Shown: positions 44,544 through 51,830 of the stretch, one piece after another
Numbering within the stretch: position 1 is the stretch's first letter
How the letters are laid out: each line of letters starts with the position of its first letter
NCBI RefSeq assembly: GCF_000716445.1
Contig: NZ_JNWK01000006.1
Coordinates: forward strand, 1-64,000
DNA from: Streptomyces wedmorensis
Lineage (GTDB): Bacteria; Actinomycetota; Actinomycetes; Streptomycetales; Streptomycetaceae
Length of the DNA: 64,000 bases
Direction of reading: 5' to 3'
The notes under the pieces: generated by a model
Database searches by the model: none
The model's input: the letters and a program-made list of their open reading frames with translations, nothing else
Told to the model about the DNA's origin: nothing
Position numbers and translations under genes: made by a program

Positions 44544-45155
44544 TCAGCGGACCAGGCCCCAGCGGAATCCGAGCGCGACGGCATGCGCCCGGTCCGAGGC
44601 GCCCAGCTTCTTGAAGAGGCGCCGGGCGTGCGTCTTGACCGTGTCCTCGGAGAGGAAGAGCTCGCGCCCGATCTCCGCGTTGGACCGGCCGTGACTCATG
44701 CCTTCGAGTACCTGGATCTCGCGTGCGGTGAGGGTGGGCGCGGCGCCCATCTCCGCCGAACGGAGGCGGCGCGGGGCGAGCCGCCAGGTGGGGTCGGCGA
44801 GCGCCTGGGTGACCGTGGCCCGCAGTTCGGCGCGCGAGGCGTCCTTGTGCAGGTAGCCACGGGCGCCCGCGGCGACCGCGAGGGCGACGCCGTCGAGGTC
44901 CTCGGCGACCGTGAGCATGATGATGCGGGCGCCGGGGTCCGCGGACAGCAGCCGGCGGACGGTCTCCACGCCGCCCAGACCGGGCATGCGTACGTCCATC
45001 AGAATCAGGTCCGAGCGGTCCGCGCCCCAGCGGCGGAGGACTTCCTCGCCGTTGGCCGCGGTGGTCACGCGCTCGACGCCGGGCACGGTCGCGACCGCGC
45101 GGCGGAGCGCCTCTCGGGCAAGCGGGGAGTCGTCGCAGACGAGGACGGATGTCAT
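44544..45155 (-). CDS. bldM: Developmental response regulator BldM
   Basis: A 203-residue NarL-type regulator needed for aerial hyphae and sporulation. Receiver: CDDS acidic pair, Asp54 (LILMDVRMPG), Lys in YLHKDAS. The LuxR helix-turn-helix is REIQVLEGMSHGRSNAEIG ... SEDTVKTHARRLFKKL. Length and Asp54 match BldM, an orphan regulator that acts as a homodimer on early genes and with WhiI on late genes. It is divergent from whiD, about 433 bp apart. The promoter fits sigma-BldN. Confidence 0.93.
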   Translation of the reverse strand: MTSVLVCDDSPLAREALRRAVATVPGVERVTTAANGEEVLRRWGADRSDLILMDVRMPGLGGVETVRRLLSADPGARIIMLTVAEDLDGVALAVAAGARGYLHKDASRAELRATVTQALADPTWRLAPRRLRSAEMGAAPTLTAREIQVLEGMSHGRSNAEIGRELFLSEDTVKTHARRLFKKLGASDRAHAVALGFRWGLVR

Positions 45156-45288
45156 GCCTGACCTCCGCGGCTCTCGCAGCTGTTGCGCGTCACCTTGAGC
45201 CTCCAGGGCTGTACGTAATCGTCACCTGTGCGATTGACGCTCTCGGACACCTGCCCGATCGCTTCTTCCTTCAACCGCCTCCGCACTC

Positions 45289-45316
45289 TCAACGACGGTC
45301 ACTCGAAAGAGTTACG
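45289..45316 (-). promoter_or_regulatory. Sigma-BldN promoter of bldM
   Basis: On the minus strand CGTAAC (45316-45311) and CGTTGA (45294-45289) are separated by exactly 16 nt, matching the sigma-BldN consensus as known from S. coelicolor. The start would lie near 45282, about 127 nt before the bldM ATG. Confidence 0.8.
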
Positions 45317-45447
45317 GGTCGGACGGCGGCCTTCGGCACTCTACGTGAGGGGTCGCACACGGAGGAGAGCCTCGCGGGCGATCCGCCCTTCATCGAAAGC
45401 TATGCCCCATTTAGTGGGTTTTCTTCCCTTTTCATGGTGTCTGTGGC

Positions 45448-45493
45448 TAGATTCGCAATGAGTCATATTTACATCTACTTCGACAGTAGGTGT
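45448..45493 (+). promoter_or_regulatory. whiD promoter region: -10-like box and inverted repeat
   Basis: This is the most AT-rich stretch of the window. TAGATT (45448-45453) is a -10 candidate. ACATCTACT (45471-45479) and AGTAGGTGT (45485-45493) form a 9-bp imperfect inverted repeat with 5-nt spacer, either an operator for a developmental regulator or a hairpin in the leader. It lies about 100 nt before the whiD ATG. Confidence 0.4.
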
Positions 45494-45588
45494 CCGACCC
45501 GGACTCACGGGGACCCGGAGGAGCCCCGGCGATCAGCCATCCACCCGCCCACCTATCCGTTCGACACGGTTTCAAGGGGACAAGCGCA

Positions 45589-45984
45589 ATGGCAGATTTC
45601 TCCCGCCTTCCCGGACCCAACGCCGATCTGTGGGACTGGCAACTGCTCGCGGCCTGCCGCGGCGTCGACAGTTCCCTGTTCTTCCACCCCGAGGGAGAGC
45701 GCGGCGCGGCACGGAGTGCGCGTGAGAACTCGGCGAAAGAGGTCTGCATGCGGTGCCCGGTACGCGCGGAGTGCGCGGCACACGCACTCGCCGTACGCGA
45801 GCCCTACGGCGTATGGGGCGGCCTCACCGAGGACGAACGCGAAGAGCTCATGGGACGCGCCCGGAACCGCCTGATCTCGGCGGCACCGGCGACCGCGTCG
45901 ACCGCCGGCACGGCGTCCATGACACCCATGACATCCATGACGACATCGGCGGCCACGGGCCGGCCGATCGTGGAGCGTATGTGA
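45589..45984 (+). CDS. whiD: Wbl family [4Fe-4S] developmental protein WhiD
   Basis: A 131-residue Wbl protein required for spore maturation and correct septation. The four iron-sulfur ligands Cys23, Cys53, Cys56 and Cys62 and the GVWGG turn (75-79) are all present, and the N-terminal half looks nearly identical to remembered S. coelicolor WhiD. The C-terminal about 30 residues are a low-complexity Thr/Met/Ser tail (MTPMTSMTTS). The ATG at 45589 has GGGGA upstream. WhiD binds region 4 of the principal sigma factor. It is divergent from bldM. Confidence 0.95.
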   Translation: MADFSRLPGPNADLWDWQLLAACRGVDSSLFFHPEGERGAARSARENSAKEVCMRCPVRAECAAHALAVREPYGVWGGLTEDEREELMGRARNRLISAAPATASTAGTASMTPMTSMTTSAATGRPIVERM

Positions 45985-46115
45985 AGGAACGTTTCTTCAA
46001 CTAAGGCCGGGAGCCTCGCGCACGCGCGCGCCGGGCGGTGCCCACGCGCGCGTGGCGGCTCGGGCCCGGCCCTGCCGCGCCCTGGGAGCGTCCCGCCGAT
46101 CCGGCCGGACGGCGG

Positions 46116-47009
46116 TCAAGCGCGCGCGGCGGCCCGGGTCAGCTCGTCGAGCGTGGCGGCGACGGCCGGGACCTGCGCGAGGTCGGGCAGTGTCAGGGCC
46201 ACGATCTCCCGCTCCACGGCCGGCTCCACGGTGACGGTGCGCGCGCCCTTGGGGCGTACGGACTCGATGGCGAGCTCCGGCAGGACCGCCACGCCCAGGC
46301 CCGCGCCGACCAGGCCCACGACGGCCGGGTAGTCGTCGGTGGCGAAGTCGATGCGAGGGGTGAAGCCCGCCTCCTCGCAGACGTCCACGAGCTGGCGGCG
46401 GCAGCGCGGACAGCCCGCGATCCAGGACTCGTCGGCGAGTTGCGCGATGCCGACCGTGTCCGACCCGGCGAGCCGGTGCCCCTCGGGCACCAGGCCCACG
46501 AGACGGTCGGCGAGCAGCGGCCGGACGACGAGGTCGTCCCACTCGGCCTGCCCCGCTCCGTACCGGAAGGCGAGGGCCACGTCGCAGTCGCCCTCCCGGA
46601 GCATCTCGATCGAGCGCGGCGGTTCCGCCTCGACGAGGGAGACCCGGGTGCCGGGGTGCGCGGCCCGCAGCGCGGCCAGCGCGGTGGGGACGAGGGTGGA
46701 GCTGCCGCTGGGGAAGGAGACCAGGCGGACGCGGCCGGCCCGGAGCCCGGCGATGGCGGCGACCTCCTCCTCGGCGGCGGTGAGCCCGGCCAGGATGCCG
46801 GAGGCGTGCCGCACCAGGACCTCGCCGGCCTGGGTGAGGCGCATCTCGCGCCCCGTGCGGATCAGCAGCGGGGTGCCGGCGGAGGCTTCGAGGGCCTTCA
46901 TCTGCTGGCTGACGGCGGGCTGGGTGCAGCCGAGTTCGCGCGCGGCGGCGGAGAAGGAGCCGGTGGCGGCGACGGCGCGCAGGACGCGGAGGTGGCGGGC
47001 CTCGATCAT
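46116..47009 (-). CDS. LysR family transcriptional regulator
   Basis: A 297-residue LysR regulator. The N-terminal winged helix-turn-helix is HLRVLRAVAATGSFSAAARE ... QPAVSQQMKALE; the C-terminal effector domain (about 88-290) contains the periplasmic-binding-like fold with a CPRCRRQ segment. ATG 47009 was chosen because the sequence from MIEARHLRVL is the usual start; ATG 47021 is 4 codons upstream. It is divergent from the MOSC gene, with a T-N11-A palindrome between them, so autoregulation and control of the MOSC gene are likely. Confidence 0.88.
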   Translation of the reverse strand: MIEARHLRVLRAVAATGSFSAAARELGCTQPAVSQQMKALEASAGTPLLIRTGREMRLTQAGEVLVRHASGILAGLTAAEEEVAAIAGLRAGRVRLVSFPSGSSTLVPTALAALRAAHPGTRVSLVEAEPPRSIEMLREGDCDVALAFRYGAGQAEWDDLVVRPLLADRLVGLVPEGHRLAGSDTVGIAQLADESWIAGCPRCRRQLVDVCEEAGFTPRIDFATDDYPAVVGLVGAGLGVAVLPELAIESVRPKGARTVTVEPAVEREIVALTLPDLAQVPAVAATLDELTRAAARA

Positions 47010-47047
47010 GCGCTCGATCATAAGCGAATCTTGGATGGGGCGGAGAA

Positions 47048-47060
47048 TTTTCGCCGAAAA
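47048..47060. promoter_or_regulatory. LysR-type T-N11-A operator
   Basis: TTTTCGCCGAAAA (13 bp) is an interrupted palindrome with the T-N11-A shape of LysR sites. It lies between the LysR start and the MOSC start. Confidence 0.55.
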
Positions 47061-47078
47061 CTTTGGGATGGATGCCCT

Positions 47079-47084
47079 TAAGGT
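47079..47084 (+). promoter_or_regulatory. -10 box of MOSC gene (leaderless)
   Basis: TAAGGT ends 6 nt before the ATG at 47091, consistent with a leaderless transcript. The LysR operator 19 nt upstream would overlap the -35 region. Confidence 0.5.
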
Positions 47085-47090
47085 GCCCCC

Positions 47091-47801
47091 ATGACCTTGC
47101 TGAGTGTGAATGTGGGCCGTGCCAAGGCGGTGGAGTACACCGACTCCGCGTCGGGGATGACGGGCATCGACAAGCGCCCCGTCGACGGCCCCGTACGGAT
47201 AGCCGCCCCGGGGCCGCCCGGTGTCGGCACCAGCGGACTCGCCGGGGACACCGTCTGCGACCTGCGGTTCCACGGCGGCAACGACCGGGCCGCGTACGCG
47301 TTCGCCCGCGAGGACCTGGACCGGTGGGAGACGGAGCTCGGCCGTGAGCTGGCCAACGGCTCCTTCGGCGAGAACCTCACGACCCTCGGCCTCGACGTCA
47401 ACGGGGCCCTGATCGGCGAGCGGTGGCGGATCGGCGACGAGGTGGTCCTCGAGGTCACCGGCGGCCGCATCCCCTGCCGCACCTTCGCGGGTTTCCTCGA
47501 CGAGAAGGGGTGGGTCAAGCGGTTCACGGGGTCGACGGCCGGCCCCGGCGCGCTGCTGCGGGTGATCGAGCCCGGCGAGATCCGGGCCGGCGACCCGGTC
47601 ACGGTCGTGCACCGGCCGGACCACCACGTCACCGTCGCGCTCCTGCACCACGCGGCGACCGCCGAACGCTCCCTGCTGCCCGAGATGTTGGTGGCCGCGG
47701 AGTGGATGGAGTCGGGACTGCTCGCGCTGGCACGCCGGTACGCGGACAAGTACGACGCCGGGCGGGGCGGGGTGGACGGCGGGGCGGACGCCGCCCCGTA
47801 G
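47091..47801 (+). CDS. MOSC domain protein (YiiM-like)
   Basis: A 236-residue protein with an MOSC domain, a beta-barrel used by molybdenum-cofactor sulfurases and mARC-type enzymes. The conserved Cys of the family appears in GRIPCRTFAGFL, preceded by GENLTTLGLDVN. Homologues such as YiiM detoxify N-hydroxylated compounds with molybdopterin. It is a stand-alone MOSC protein. The divergent LysR protein probably regulates it. Substrate is unknown. Confidence 0.85.
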   Translation: MTLLSVNVGRAKAVEYTDSASGMTGIDKRPVDGPVRIAAPGPPGVGTSGLAGDTVCDLRFHGGNDRAAYAFAREDLDRWETELGRELANGSFGENLTTLGLDVNGALIGERWRIGDEVVLEVTGGRIPCRTFAGFLDEKGWVKRFTGSTAGPGALLRVIEPGEIRAGDPVTVVHRPDHHVTVALLHHAATAERSLLPEMLVAAEWMESGLLALARRYADKYDAGRGGVDGGADAAP

Positions 47802-47817
47802 CCGCTCGGCGGGGCAC

Positions 47818-47823
47818 TACCGT
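47818..47823 (+). promoter_or_regulatory. -10 box of the SDR gene (leaderless)
   Basis: TACCGT ends 6 nt before the ATG at 47830, matching the leaderless pattern seen at several genes in this window. Confidence 0.45.
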
Positions 47824-47829
47824 GCCCGT

Positions 47830-48603
47830 ATGACGACTGCACTGATCACAGGCGCCACCGCGGGCATCGGGGCCGCTTTCGCACGGAGACTCGCGGCGGA
47901 CGGCCACGATGTCGTGCTGGTGGCGAGGGACATGAAGCGGCTCCGGGAGCAGGCCACCGAGCTGCACGACCGGCACGGCGTCGAGGCCGAGGTGCTCGCG
48001 GCGGACCTCTCCGACGAGAAGGGCATCGCCGCCGTCGAGGCCCGTCTCTCGGACCCGAAGCGGCCGGTGGACATGCTCGTGAACAACGCCGGCTTCGGCA
48101 ACAAGGGCCGCTTCCTCGAGGTCTCCATGGCCGACGAGCTGAAGATGCTGACGGTGCACTGCGAGGCGGTGCTGCGGCTGACCTCGGCCGCCGCCGCCTC
48201 GATGAAGGAGCGGGGCCGGGGTGCCGTCGTGAACGTCGCCTCGGTGGCGGCCTTCGTGCCCCGCGGCACGTACGGCGCCTCGAAGGCGTGGGTCGTCCAG
48301 TTCACCCAGGGCGCGGCGCGGGACCTCGCGGGCAGCGGCGTACGGCTCATGGCGCTCTGCCCCGGCTTCGTCCGCACCGAGTTCCACGAGCGGGCCGGCA
48401 TGGGGACGGACAACATCCCCGGCTGGATGTGGCTCGACGCGGACAAGCTGGTGTCCGCGGCGCTGTCCGACCTGGAGCGGGGGAAGACCCTGTCGATCCC
48501 CGACCCCCGCTACAAGGCGCTGATGGGTGTGGTGAAGCTGGCCCCGCGCGGCCTGCTCGGCGGGGTCTCGTCCAAGGCCGGACGCAAGTACGGGCCGAAG
48601 TAG
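47830..48603 (+). CDS. Short-chain dehydrogenase/reductase
   Basis: A 257-residue SDR oxidoreductase. NAD(P) motif TGATAGIG (Thr-Gly-x3-Gly-x-Gly), NNAG of helix 4, and the catalytic Tyr-x3-Lys as YGASK, with a Ser in VNVASVAA. The size is typical of classical SDRs. A C-terminal segment (GVVKLAPRGLLGGVSSKAGRK) is basic and possibly membrane-associated. It follows the MOSC gene by 28 nt but probably has its own leaderless promoter. The substrate is unknown. Confidence 0.9.
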   Translation: MTTALITGATAGIGAAFARRLAADGHDVVLVARDMKRLREQATELHDRHGVEAEVLAADLSDEKGIAAVEARLSDPKRPVDMLVNNAGFGNKGRFLEVSMADELKMLTVHCEAVLRLTSAAAASMKERGRGAVVNVASVAAFVPRGTYGASKAWVVQFTQGAARDLAGSGVRLMALCPGFVRTEFHERAGMGTDNIPGWMWLDADKLVSAALSDLERGKTLSIPDPRYKALMGVVKLAPRGLLGGVSSKAGRKYGPK

Positions 48604-48633
48604 GCACGTGAGCCCGGCCCGATCGGCACTCCC

Positions 48634-50433
48634 CTATGCGAGCGGGAGTCGCGTGGCCGTGCCGTCGTGCCAGGTCACGTGCAGGGTACGGCCGGCGACC
48701 CGGACGTCCGCGAGGTCGGACACGGGGGCGGGGGCGGGCTCGCCGGTGAGGGAGGCGAGGGCCACGAAGAGGCTCTCGGGGCCGTGCGTGACCCCGTGCA
48801 GCGCGGGGGTACGGGTGGGGCCCGGGCCCTGGAGGGTGGCCCCGGTGGGGAGTTCGGCGACGTCGGGCCCGTAGCCGAGGACCGGATGGAGCTGGGAGAC
48901 GGGGCCTCCGGCGTGCGTGGCCCAGCCCGTCTGCCGTACGGGGGTCCCTTCCGGGGCGCCGAGGACGAGGTGGGCGCGGACCTCGGCGCGGCCGTGGGCG
49001 AGGGTGGCCGAGTGGACCCGGACGCCGGGCAGCGGGTGGTGGGACGAGGCCGCCCAGCCGGGGCCGGTGCCGGCCGGGGTGGCGGGGCCGCGCCGGGTGG
49101 CCCGCCCGTCGGCGATCAGGGCGAAGTGGTTGTCGGCGGGGTCGGGCCCGGTGGTGGGTCCCGTACGGGTCGAGTAGGCGTGCCGGGCGTACCCGGGGTC
49201 GTCCTCGCCCGCTTCCGCGCTGTGCACGTGGTTGGTGCCGTGGTTGTGGAGGCGTACGAGCCCGTCCGCGGCGGTGGTCTGGACGAGCAGTCCGGCCGGG
49301 GCGACGGGGCGGACGGTGTCGGCGCGTTCGGCGGGCAGGGGCTCCTCGGGGTCGGTCCAGGCCGGGTGGCCGGCGGGCAGGAGGAGGCCGAGGAAGCCCT
49401 TGGACGCCCAGTAGGGGGAGCCGGGGCCGGAGTAGTCCTGGACGAGGGGCGGGTACGGGCCGTGCCAGCCGAGGGTGAGGAGCCCGCGCTCGTCGGTGGC
49501 GCCGCGGTCGAGGAAGTACCGGAGGGTTCCGGAGGCGAGGCGGCGGGTGGCGCCGGGGGTGAGCGGGGTGTGCCCGGTGAGGGCGCCGAGCCAGGGGGCG
49601 GCGGCCGCGGCGAAGCGGTAGATCAGGGAGCGCCCGTACGGGAGGGGGGCGCCGCTCGCGTCGAAGAGGTGGACGTAGTCGTCGAGGTGGGCGCGGAGGC
49701 GGGGCCCGTAGTGGTCGAGGAGCTTCGGGTCGTCGGCGAGGTGGGCGTGCAGGACGGGGTAGAAGTGCAGGGCCCAGGCGTTGTAGTGGTCGAAGGCCCG
49801 GTTGTCGCCGTCGCTGTACCAGCCGTCTCCGAGGTACCAGTCCTCGACGCGGGCGAGGGAGCGGTCGATCGTGGCGGCGGCGCGGTCGGTCTCGATGCCG
49901 GCGTCCTGGAGGAAGCCCGCGACGGTGAGGCCGAAGAGCCACCAGTTGTTGTCGACCGGGGACGGGCCGAGGGCGGGCAGGAGCCATGCGGCGACCCGCT
50001 GCCGGGTGCGGTCGTCGAGGCGGTCCCAGAGCCAGGGACGGGTGAGGCGGAGGCCGAGCGCGACGGAGGCGGATTCGACGATCGCCTGGCGGGTGTCGGC
50101 CATCAGGGGCCAGGAGTCCGGGTCCGCGTGCCCCGGTGTCGCGGTTCCGGCCGCGAGCCCTTCGGCATGGCGGTCGAGGTGGCCGTGCGGGTCGTCGCCA
50201 CGGGAGCCCGCGGTGCGGAGGGCGGCGAGGAGGAAGGTGCGGGCCCAGCCTTCGAGGCCGTCGGAGCGGGCGCCGGACCAGCTGGGACGGGGGCCGGGGA
50301 GGTCGATCAGCGCGCGTCCCGGCGAGGCGTGGGGGCGGACGGCGAGGAGGAGCCGGTCGGCCGCGGCCTCCCAGTGGGCACGGGTCCAGCCGGTGTACGG
50401 GCTGAGCTCACGGTTCTCGGGCGGCGTGGGCAT
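48634..50433 (-). CDS. DUF2264 family protein (probable polysaccharide-active enzyme)
   Basis: A 599-residue protein of the DUF2264 family. The N-terminal (alpha/alpha) barrel shows WARTFLLAALR, DNNWWLFGLTVAGFL, GDGWYSDGDNRAFDHYNAW and conserved Asp/Glu residues. The C-terminal half is beta-rich. The fold resembles glycoside hydrolases and lyases acting on uronic-acid-containing sugars; the activity here is unknown. No signal peptide is seen, so it acts inside the cell on imported oligosaccharides. ATG 50433 follows GGGAG at 4 nt. It is divergent from the regulator gene and shares its operator, linking it to the sugar-uptake genes. Confidence 0.82.
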   Translation of the reverse strand: MPTPPENRELSPYTGWTRAHWEAAADRLLLAVRPHASPGRALIDLPGPRPSWSGARSDGLEGWARTFLLAALRTAGSRGDDPHGHLDRHAEGLAAGTATPGHADPDSWPLMADTRQAIVESASVALGLRLTRPWLWDRLDDRTRQRVAAWLLPALGPSPVDNNWWLFGLTVAGFLQDAGIETDRAAATIDRSLARVEDWYLGDGWYSDGDNRAFDHYNAWALHFYPVLHAHLADDPKLLDHYGPRLRAHLDDYVHLFDASGAPLPYGRSLIYRFAAAAAPWLGALTGHTPLTPGATRRLASGTLRYFLDRGATDERGLLTLGWHGPYPPLVQDYSGPGSPYWASKGFLGLLLPAGHPAWTDPEEPLPAERADTVRPVAPAGLLVQTTAADGLVRLHNHGTNHVHSAEAGEDDPGYARHAYSTRTGPTTGPDPADNHFALIADGRATRRGPATPAGTGPGWAASSHHPLPGVRVHSATLAHGRAEVRAHLVLGAPEGTPVRQTGWATHAGGPVSQLHPVLGYGPDVAELPTGATLQGPGPTRTPALHGVTHGPESLFVALASLTGEPAPAPVSDLADVRVAGRTLHVTWHDGTATRLPLA

Positions 50434-50521
50434 GATGCTCCCTGGACTCCCTGCGATGACGTCTGCGTCGCCGGGAATCCTCGACAGACTCCGATCGAAC
50501 GTCAAGAGCATCGGAGCGAAT

Positions 50522-50545
50522 GATCGAAACTTCCGTCGTTCGATC
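50522..50545. promoter_or_regulatory. Operator GATCGA-N12-TCGATC (site 1)
   Basis: GATCGA (50522-50527) and TCGATC (50540-50545) lie within a larger perfect 10-bp inverted repeat, AATGATCGAA (50519-50528) and TTCGATCATT (50539-50548), with 10 nt between. A -10-like TAGGGT follows at 50556-50561. It sits between the divergent DUF2264 and regulator genes and recurs before the ABC-transporter operon. Confidence 0.7.
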
Positions 50546-50597
50546 ATTTCTGGGCTAGGGTCGGGGAACCACCACCACCGCGAGGGGGAACTGCGCC

Positions 50598-51686
50598 GTG
50601 CGCGAGAGTGCTGCCGAACGACACGACCGACTGCTGGCCCTGGTGCGCGAGCGCGGCACCGCCCGCGTCTCCGAACTGGCCGAGCGCCTCGGGGTCTCCC
50701 CCGTCACCGCCCGCCGGGACGTCGAGGTGCTGGCCGGGCAGGGGCTGCTCGACCGGGTGCACGGCCAGGTGTCCTGGCCGCGCGGGCAGAGCGCGCCGGG
50801 CGCCGGGCGGGCGGGCGAGGGCCTGGTCCTCGGCCTGCTCGCCCCCTCCGCCACGTACTACTTCGCCGAGGTCATCCGCGGCGCACACGAGGCGGCGGCG
50901 CGCGTCGGCGCCCGGCTCGTGCTGCGCATCTCGGACTACCGGCCCGAGGAGGACCGCGCCCGGACCGAAGGACTGCTCGCCGCCGGCGCCGAGGGCGTGC
51001 TCGTGGCGCCCGGCTGGCGGGGCCCCGAGGACCGCCTCGCGTACGGGGACTGGCTGGCGGAACTCCCCGTGCCGGCGGTGCTCCTGGAACGCAGGGCCGA
51101 TCCCGGCAGCCCCCTCGACGGCCTGGACCGGGTCGTCTCCGACCACGGCCACGGCGTCCTGCTCGCCCTGCGCCACCTGCTCTCCCTCGGCCACCCGACG
51201 CCGCTGCTGGTGGCCCGGGGAGACTCCCCGACCGCACTCGCCGTGCGCGCCGGGTACGCCGAGGCGCTGCGGACGCTCGGCCTGGAGGAACCGCGCCCCG
51301 TCATCGACTCCGTACCGGCCGAGGCGGACCCGGAGGGCTTCGAGCGTGCGGTGCGGGCCCTGCACGAGGCCGTCCGCTCGGGCCTGGCGGGCGCGGCCCT
51401 GGTCCACAACGACGTGGACGCGATCGAGATCGTGCAGCGCCTCGCCGAGCTGGGCGTACGGGTGCCCCAGGACCTGGCCCTGATCGCGTACGACGACGAG
51501 GTCGCGGCCCTCGCCGACACTCCGCTGACGGCGGTCGCGCCGCCGAAGCGGCAGGTGGGGCGGCACGCCACGGAGCTGCTGGTCGAGCGGCTCACCGAGG
51601 GTCCCGACGAGGACGCGGCCCGGCGCCATCTGAGCCTGCTGCCGAGGCTTCGGGTGCGGGCCTCGTGCGGGGCGCCCGGCGCCTGA
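50598..51686 (+). CDS. Transcriptional regulator, DeoR-type HTH with LacI-type sensor domain
   Basis: A 362-residue hybrid repressor. Residues about 8-60 form a DeoR-type winged helix-turn-helix (RHDRLLALVRERGTARVSEL, VSPVTARRDVEVL); from about 75 to the end is a LacI/periplasmic-binding-like ligand domain (YFAEVIRGAHEAAARVGARLV, DLALIAYDDEVAALADTPLTAV). GTG 50598 has GAGGGGGAA upstream. The regulator gene lies between two copies of the GATCGA-N12-TCGATC operator, one in each neighbouring promoter, so it is the likely repressor of both the DUF2264 gene and the transporter operon. Confidence 0.88.
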   Translation: MRESAAERHDRLLALVRERGTARVSELAERLGVSPVTARRDVEVLAGQGLLDRVHGQVSWPRGQSAPGAGRAGEGLVLGLLAPSATYYFAEVIRGAHEAAARVGARLVLRISDYRPEEDRARTEGLLAAGAEGVLVAPGWRGPEDRLAYGDWLAELPVPAVLLERRADPGSPLDGLDRVVSDHGHGVLLALRHLLSLGHPTPLLVARGDSPTALAVRAGYAEALRTLGLEEPRPVIDSVPAEADPEGFERAVRALHEAVRSGLAGAALVHNDVDAIEIVQRLAELGVRVPQDLALIAYDDEVAALADTPLTAVAPPKRQVGRHATELLVERLTEGPDEDAARRHLSLLPRLRVRASCGAPGA

Positions 51687-51717
51687 CGGGCCGCCCGCCC
51701 GGCGGGGCCCCGCAGAC

Positions 51718-51741
51718 GATCGATCTGATCTTTTTTCGATC
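51718..51741. promoter_or_regulatory. Operator GATCGA-N12-TCGATC (site 2)
   Basis: GATCGA (51718-51723) and TCGATC (51736-51741) repeat the spacing of site 1 exactly (18 nt start to start). The site lies just upstream of the -35 box of the transporter operon. Confidence 0.7.
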
Positions 51742-51757
51742 AATCAATCTTTCGCTC

Positions 51758-51786
51758 TTGACTTCGGTCATGAACGGTCACAGGAT
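51758..51786 (+). promoter_or_regulatory. Promoter of the sugar ABC-transporter operon
   Basis: TTGACT (51758-51763) and CAGGAT (51781-51786) are separated by 17 nt, a good vegetative promoter. Operator site 2 ends 16 nt before the -35 box. Confidence 0.6.
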
Positions 51787-51830
51787 CACGGCCACAACCT
51801 CCCAGCCGCGCCGCCCCCAGGAGTCGAGCC

